Shown piece after piece: positions 58,601 to 64,000 of a DNA stretch of 64,000 bases; within the stretch, counting starts at the first letter, position 1; each line of letters opens with the position of its first letter. The notes under the pieces were generated by a model, which saw nothing but the letters and a program-made list of their open reading frames with translations, had not been told where the DNA came from and ran no database searches. The position numbers and the translations under genes were made by a program. The stretch is from the NCBI RefSeq assembly GCF_910592395.1, contig NC_088322.1:14193431-14257430 (forward strand), given 5' to 3'. This stretch comes from Lineus longissimus (taxonomy: Eukaryota > Nemertea > Pilidiophora > Heteronemertea > Lineidae).

Positions 58601-60128
58601 ACCCCAAACTGTCCTCTCGATCGTATCCTTACACGCCAGTTACAGCGCCACTAGACTGGCAGCGCTCACGGACTCCAGTATATCCACCACCGGACCTTTG
58701 ACGTTATAACTTCGAGACTCACTTATATGTTTTTACATGCATTGTTCTCATGGTAGACGATAAAGTTAGCTATACATGTAATAGTGTCTAGAAACAATAT
58801 TCAGTTTATGGCATTCCACTTTTTTCCATTAATGTTTGTTTGATATTGCCCTATCGCCCTTTTCATGAATCAATTTTGAGCATTATGTTTACAACGTAGT
58901 TAGGCCACAGGCGCCTTCTACCCCTATTATAAATACATGTACTCAAGGGCCTGTGGTTAGGCCTATTATAACACGAAATATGACTCTAAAACGCTAAATA
59001 CTTGCAACTATCCATCACTGAAATCTTAGTGTACTAATTGCTCGCTATAAGCTAAGTCATAGCGCCCCTAAACCAACTGACAACTCTACGTCCCCGAACT
59101 CAAACTTTAACGTGAGTTAACAGTAATCTTACTCTCTACACACCAAAGTGATTTATCTAAGAATACAGTTGAACTTCACTGAAAACTAATTAGGGGGCCT
59201 ATGTGTTGATGAGTTCAATGAATCCTTCAATTCCTTTGGTTTTCTTGGCGAACTGACGTCCGACAATGACCCGTTGACGTAGGCCCACTTATCAGTGCCA
59301 TTTGTTTGTAAACAGATCTATTTTTGGACAGTGATGACACTGCTTCTAGGCTGTATCACAGCACTTTTAGCTGTAGCAGCGCCAAGCAACAGTCTAGACA
59401 AATGTCCGCTGTCAGCCACTGCTGTATCAACCCCTCTCCCCCCCCCCCCCCCCCCATCATTAGATTCATGCAGACTCGGAGGCCTCGCCCAGCCCTGTGT
59501 CGTGATTTGATTTAGCCAAATTCAATATGGTTCTTTTCTACTGTGATGTTAATTAAGGCCCTTGTGTCATGCAGCGTATTCCGTAGCACCGCAACACAAC
59601 TTATGTTAAACCCCGACGTCCGCTGCAATTCAACTTGCGTATGAGTAATGAGTATGACAACAACAGAATTGTGACGACTTATTGTATCCAATCTTTTAGT
59701 GAACAGTGACCAGCCCACCAGGTAGAATATCAATCATCACCCAAGGAATTGATTGCGTTCCCGATTCTTGGCTTTCATGGTCCTAAATGAAGATGGTGGT
59801 GTACTTAGTGTAAGTTTCTGGCAGATTTGTGAAGCCTGCAAGAGCATAAGTAAACATGATTATCCACAGAATGATGCCAGAGTCAGGTTTTTAAGTTGGT
59901 ACAAGCTGAGCTGAGTCGGATTTGCATTCCGTAACACTTCATTCTCTTGAATTTCCCAGAAATCAAAATCCCATTTGTTTCATCTTTGACCGTGACAACC
60001 GCAATCAAATATGATAAAATGCAGCCCTGAGAAGTGACAAAACCATCAAGAATCAGTTTTTCTCCTCAGGCTGCAGTGTCCTTCCTCATTTGTCGCTACA
60101 GATGTCACAAAGGCCTACTATAGATCCG
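58601..60128. other. Intergenic upstream of ATM
   Basis: No gene supported. An 18-bp C run lies at 59438-59455. It may hold part of the ATM promoter. Confidence 0.5.
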
Positions 60129-60254
60129 TGCACTTGATTAGGAACAACGTTTACATAATGTAGTGTTGGCCGTTGTCACGTTACCATGCATTTTACATTA
60201 CTGTAACGTGACGTGACGCGATGTCTTCGTAAACGTTGTTCCCAATCAAGTGCA
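60129..60254. mobile_element. 126-bp MITE in the ATM upstream region
   Basis: TGCACTTGATTAGGAACAAC at the left pairs with the right end GTTGTTCCCAATCAAGTGCA, extending to AACGTTTAC. The interior has GTCACGTTAC and GTAACGTGAC, a second inverted pair. Confidence 0.88.
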
Positions 60255-60367
60255 TCCATCTGTAGGTGATAACAACAAAAGTATCGTTGGGTATATTGGA
60301 TGGCAGACTAGGTTCTTCTTTCTCACCGCGACACGCCTTAATTCCATTGCAGCAGTGAGCCAATGAG

Positions 60368-60439
60368 ATGGATATTCTGATTGACTTTGGGAGCTGTTGT
60401 AGAGATGCAGCCTCTTCAGAGAAAATAACAGAGAGGAAG
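60368..60439 (+). CDS. ATM: ATM exon 1 (start codon, TAN motif)
   Basis: 24 codons, donor AAG|GTATGC, phase 0. Reads MDILIDFGSCCRDAASSEK then ITERK. The CC..(x)...ERK layout matches ATM starts. Too short for ordinary ORF scans. Confidence 0.85.
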
Positions 60440-63400
60440 GTATGCTGTCGTCAGCTGGACTCATGTGCACATCCGTGAAAGAAGATAATGAAACCTTGCA
60501 TCAAGGATCACACTGTAAAGTAAAACTACTGATAACAGCACTAATTGCTCCTTTGCACAGTCGGTGATGCATTACCATAAGGCAACAAACGTACTTTATT
60601 TCCTCTTGACAACACTGATAGGCCACTAATTATAGGTGTTTCTATGGTACCTTTTTCCAGATTAGCCTGATCTTTTTTTAAGGTTTAGAAACCCGAGGAT
60701 GTTCTCAAACACAGAATTTGAAATATGGGTCAATAAAATGCTTTTTGTTGCAGAAATATGTTGAGAAGATACAGAAATACTTCAAGAATCCTGCATTGCT
60801 GGATGCTTTGGATGCCAACACGGACAAGGGTAGTAAAGACATCACATGGCCGAATGTATTCAAGGTAAGTTTATTCTGATATTCGTTGGTTAAGGCGGGT
60901 TGTAACTTCAAAGGTTTGTGTGAACGGTTGCTCTCAAGAGACTAAAGGCTGCAGTGCTTTCAAAGTCCATATCCTTTCCTTTCCAGTACTGTGGCCGCAT
61001 CATCAGACTGGACTCCGAGGCGTTTAGGAAATCAAAGACACCAGCATCCTCCACAGCTCAGTCTAACCAGGAGAAGAAGAAACAGTCAGTCTTGTCTTTC
61101 TTCCGATTGATCATAAAGACGGGAAACAGGAGTAAGTTTGTCAAACATGGCCATGCGTACTGTTGTACCCCCCCCCCCCTAACCTGAGGGGTGACAGGAG
61201 ATACCAGACCACGTGCAGGTTTGGACAACTGTGGTGAGATTTTCCCTCAAGAAACATTGAATTTCATGTCTCTGTCTTCTTTTCAGGGCGACGCCTTGGG
61301 GCGGATATTGTTGTCAGTCACATCTTGAAGGAACTGGGCAACCAGTTCATCTGTGAATGCCTTGGGGGAAGCTATCTCAGCATTCTACAGAAGGATGTCC
61401 TTTCATCTAAGTATTATACCATGGGTCTATCAGCACACCATTGGACAGAACTGATAAAGATGTTAATCTACCTCCACAAGGCCCCTCCTGCATCAATTAC
61501 CAATGCGATGATCACCAAGGTACTGCTTCAGTCCATTAGCATTGCCTGCAACAACAGTGACCTGTTGACCAATGAACCGTTCAAGGTTTTCCTGACAATA
61601 TTTCAGAATATGCGGTAAGTGTAGAGAGTACTTCGATGATGGGGAGGGGTTAGGAAATGATAAGTAGGATGTGACATCTGATCAAATATAGGTCAGCAGC
61701 AGAGGATTTAAAAATGACAATTCTTGTCGCAGATACCTGGAATGAGGCGCATGAATGAGTGATTATTGTCACATGCAGTTTGAATTACGTGTTACAGCAT
61801 TTTAAATTGGTCATTGCCACGGCGCTTAATACACTTTTCATCTTGTTTTAGTGTGGAGCACAACATCCGTGAGCTGCTCGTCGCTGTTAACTGCTTCTGC
61901 GAGACGTTAGCCACCCAGAGTCGCACCCAGGTCTGCCATCTTGGTGAAGAGGTCAACCAGGAGTTGTTGTGGCTGTGGAATAATCGACCGTCTGATGTTG
62001 AAAAGGTACAGTCAGATAGTGAACTGGCTTAGCTCAATTTGTTCTGCGGACTCTGATGTCAGCGAGGGTGGAAGGGTATAGTGGTTAAGGTGGGGAAGTC
62101 ATAAACCAAACCACTCCTTTGTCAGCGGGCACAGACATTGTAAACTTTGGTGAGCTACTTCCAATTTCTACCTCCTTTTGGTGAGATGAAAAACTAAGGT
62201 TCCGTGTACCAGGTAACTATACCAGGGAAAGCAAACTACCTCCTGCAGGTCAGTACCTCAACCTCAGGTCACCTTGTCCTCCCTGACGGAGGAAGGATTC
62301 TCAAACCAATGACCTGAATTTGTGCTTAATCATTGTGTCATGCAACAAATGCTCACAAAAACAAACGCTGACAAAGAAGGAAAATGTTGTTATACTTCTA
62401 CACAATTTCATTTCCTGTAGGATGGCATTGTCCAGTTTTGGTGTCTACAGATGACAGGCCACCATCCTTGTGGGGCGAGGACAAGTAAGGAGGGTGCCTA
62501 TGCCTTTGATTGGAACGTCTGGAGGCACCAACTTCAGAACATTTATGGGGCCATATCAACCTATCTTCAGCAATTGAGTGGAAAAACCAGATTCTCAATG
62601 CAGTAAGTTTCCAACCCTAAACTCGGGATCTGAACTCGGTGGCATGCTACCAGAGCCATGGACAAGTTGAAAGCACATACTTGCATCATCACCATCATCT
62701 TGATATCAGAATGCTGTGGCTTTGCTACTAGACCCGCGGACAAGTTGAATGCCACCTTTTTCCATCATCATCATCATCCTCATTGTATAAACCCAAGATT
62801 CCCATATCTGGTCCCCATTTCGGGCCACGCAAACTACCAAATCCAACATGTCTACAACCTGTGGTTGACTTCTCCCTCCTGGTAGAAGAGCAAGTCAAAA
62901 AGCTGTTAACACCGTGTGTGGTGATGTTATCCAAAATGCTATGCTCTTTTTCTTTTTCAGTCAAAAGGATGCCCTTCTCAAGGACAACTATGTGTACCTG
63001 GCGTCTGAGGTATTCCATCAGATCTTCAGTAACGACGGGGCCATTTGTGATGTGACACAGACGGATGACGACGCAAATAATGTCAAGAAGAGGAAGCTGG
63101 AGTCAGGTTGGCAGGGTCTCCATGACAACCTGCTGAGCGACGTGGATCAAAAACCATGGTAGGTAAAATGAGTAGGTCGAACTTTCGTTCTCATATTGAT
63201 AGGAGTTCAGGCATATTGGACAGAACCTCACTGACATTAGTTCGTTACCATCCCTGCTACAAATTTTGCACTTTACTTTGATTGCCAGACCTCTTTGATT
63301 ATGAGGCGTGAACCAGAGTCTCAATGTTTCTTCAGGCTTCAAGTTCTGCATGCCTTGCTGAAGAAATACCAAACGGACATGCCCAGCAAGGATGTTAGTC

Positions 63401-63946
63401 TGTTCTTAGAGATGTTTAATCAGCTCCTTATGAAAACTAAAAGGTAAATATCATCATGATCCATTTTACTTCCATTAGAACCGAAGAGTAAGGGATGCGG
63501 GAATCATATATACATGCTGTGTACGAGGCTTTTCACCAGGCCTTTGCCATCCACCTTGATTATGGTGGCCTGTGGTGAATGTTTGGTTCGTCTTGGGGCT
63601 GCAGCAGTTTCCAGTCAGACCCATGACCATTTTGGCCTTATTGCTTGGGCCAGTGGCGAGAAGTCATTCCAACCAATGGGCCAATGCGACTGGTATCCGC
63701 TGAGATAGTGGTGCATGACTTTTCATCAGTACAGAACCTTCATTTGTTATTCGTGTTAAAACGTAATGGAACAAATGTTTGGCAGATTCTCAATGTCCTT
63801 CAATTCTATTCCAGCGGTGATGTGACGGTGTGGTACATGCAGTGTCTGGAAGCGCTGGCCATGAGATGGAAAGGTGTAGGCACTGGAAAAGGCTTTGATC
63901 ACTCGCAGCTTTGCTTGTGGAAGAAAATAGCAGATGCAACATTGAG
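60368..63946 (+). CDS. ATM: ATM serine/threonine kinase, N-terminal part (9 exons, gene runs off the window)
   Basis: ATM is the PI3K-like kinase that signals DNA double-strand breaks. Only the helical N-terminal solenoid is present here. Exons of 72, 111, 145, 328, 154, 182, 198, 108 and 132 nt join in phase to give about 477 residues, continuing past the right edge from a phase-2 donor at 63946. The assignment rests on colinear resemblance to animal ATM: the TAN-type motif at 15-27 (KITERKKYV), WPNVFKYCGRII, VCHLGEEV with WLWNN, EGAYAF with NVWRHQLQNIYG, and KKRKLESGW at 373-381, where human ATM has a basic nuclear localisation patch. The kinase domain lies outside the window. Confidence 0.92.
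60754..60864 (+). CDS. ATM: ATM exon 2
   Basis: Acceptor TTTTGTTGCAG, donor AAG|GTAAGT, 37 codons in phase 0 (KYVEKIQKYFKNPALLDAL). Confidence 0.92.
60987..61131 (+). CDS. ATM: ATM exon 3
   Basis: Acceptor CTTTCCAG, donor AGGA|GTAAGT, ends in phase 1. Reads YCGRIIRLDSEAFRK and LSFFRLIIKTGNR. Confidence 0.92.
61287..61614 (+). CDS. ATM: ATM exon 4
   Basis: Acceptor TTCTTTTCAG, donor CG|GTAAGT, about 109 codons of helical repeat sequence (HHWTELIKMLIYLHKAP). Confidence 0.93.
61852..62005 (+). CDS. ATM: ATM exon 5
   Basis: Acceptor CTTGTTTTAG, donor AAG|GTACAG, phase 0 at the end. Contains TQVCHLGEEVNQELLWLW. Confidence 0.93.
62006..62960 (+). other. ATM introns 5 and 6
   Basis: Intron 5 (62006-62420) shows nothing notable. 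Intron 6 (62603-62960) holds two diverged ~80-bp tandem units (GGACAAGTTGAAAGC / GGACAAGTTGAATGC) each followed by CATCATCA tracts. The other ATM introns are ordinary. Confidence 0.6.
62421..62602 (+). CDS. ATM: ATM exon 6
   Basis: Acceptor TTTCCTGTAG, donor CA|GTAAGT, ends in phase 2. Contains KEGAYAFDWNVWRHQLQNIY. Confidence 0.93.
62961..63158 (+). CDS. ATM: ATM exon 7 (basic patch)
   Basis: Acceptor TCTTTTTCAG, donor TG|GTAGGT. Carries VYLASEVFHQIFS and the basic KKRKLESGW patch. Confidence 0.93.
63336..63443 (+). CDS. ATM: ATM exon 8
   Basis: Acceptor GTTTCTTCAG, donor AG|GTAAAT. Completes the Trp split by the previous intron and reads WLQVLHALLKKYQTDMPSKD. Confidence 0.92.
63815..63946 (+). 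CDS. ATM: ATM exon 9 (last in window)
   Basis: Acceptor TTCTATTCCAG, donor AG|GTGAGG. Reads DVTVWYMQCLEALAMRWKG and CLWKKIADATLR. The gene continues beyond 64000. Confidence 0.9.
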
Positions 63947-64000
63947 GTGAGGATGGGCACTTTCTTCAAAGAAAAGTGCATACCTAATTTAGGGTTGACC

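Noticed and set aside
59295-59515. Small ORFs with a hydrophobic start and a Pro run
   Set aside because: The Pro run comes from an 18-bp C homopolymer, and the frames overlap in a way that suggests chance.

Overview
The window is genomic DNA from an intron-rich animal, most likely a marine invertebrate bilaterian. The evidence is multi-exon genes with GT-AG introns in correct phase, orthologues of animal-wide genes (Trio/Kalirin and ATM), a Ty3/Gypsy LTR retrotransposon and many MITE-like foldback repeats. The species cannot be fixed from sequence alone.

Region 1 (about 2.4-32.5 kb, + strand) holds the C-terminal half of a Trio/Kalirin orthologue: 21 exons, 4,287 nt of CDS, 1,428 aa when spliced as proposed. 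The order is linker, DH (RhoGEF2), PH, linker, SH3, Ig, FN3, Ser/Thr kinase. The first exon carries its own ATG with an in-frame stop just upstream and two octamer motifs before it, so it reads as an internal (Duet-like) promoter giving a GEF2-plus-kinase isoform. The upstream half of a full-length Trio would lie left of the window. The FN3-kinase intron (18.9-27.2 kb) carries two copies of a ~675-bp cassette with an antisense exon-like ORF. One copy is split by a 5,269-bp Ty3/Gypsy element with two apparently identical 140-bp LTRs, a 5-bp target duplication, a tRNA-Ser-type primer site and a single gag-pol ORF.

Region 2 (38.7-44.9 kb, - strand) is a nine-exon gene, convergent with Trio, for a predicted 707-aa protein: N-terminal hydrophobic segment, coiled coil, second hydrophobic segment, then an acidic tail with three near-identical 77-79-aa repeats. 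I cannot assign it to a named family.

Region 3 (44.9-60.1 kb) is mostly intergenic and repeat-rich: nested inverted repeats at 45.6-46.2 kb, a G/C-run repeat shared with 37.2-37.7 kb, a MITE family at 48.1 and 57.1 kb, and a 19-unit dimeric satellite at 57.3-58.6 kb. It also holds a CRE/octamer/TATA promoter-like cluster at 46.7 kb and weak exon-like pieces at 51-53 kb.

Region 4 (60.4-63.9 kb, + strand, running off the right edge) is the 5' end of ATM: nine coding exons giving the first ~477 residues, including the TAN motif and a basic KKRK patch. A 126-bp MITE lies about 110 bp upstream of the ATM start codon.

The recognisable genes are a Rho-GTPase exchange factor/kinase and a DNA-damage kinase. 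Nothing suggests that they work together, and the window is not an operon or gene cluster.
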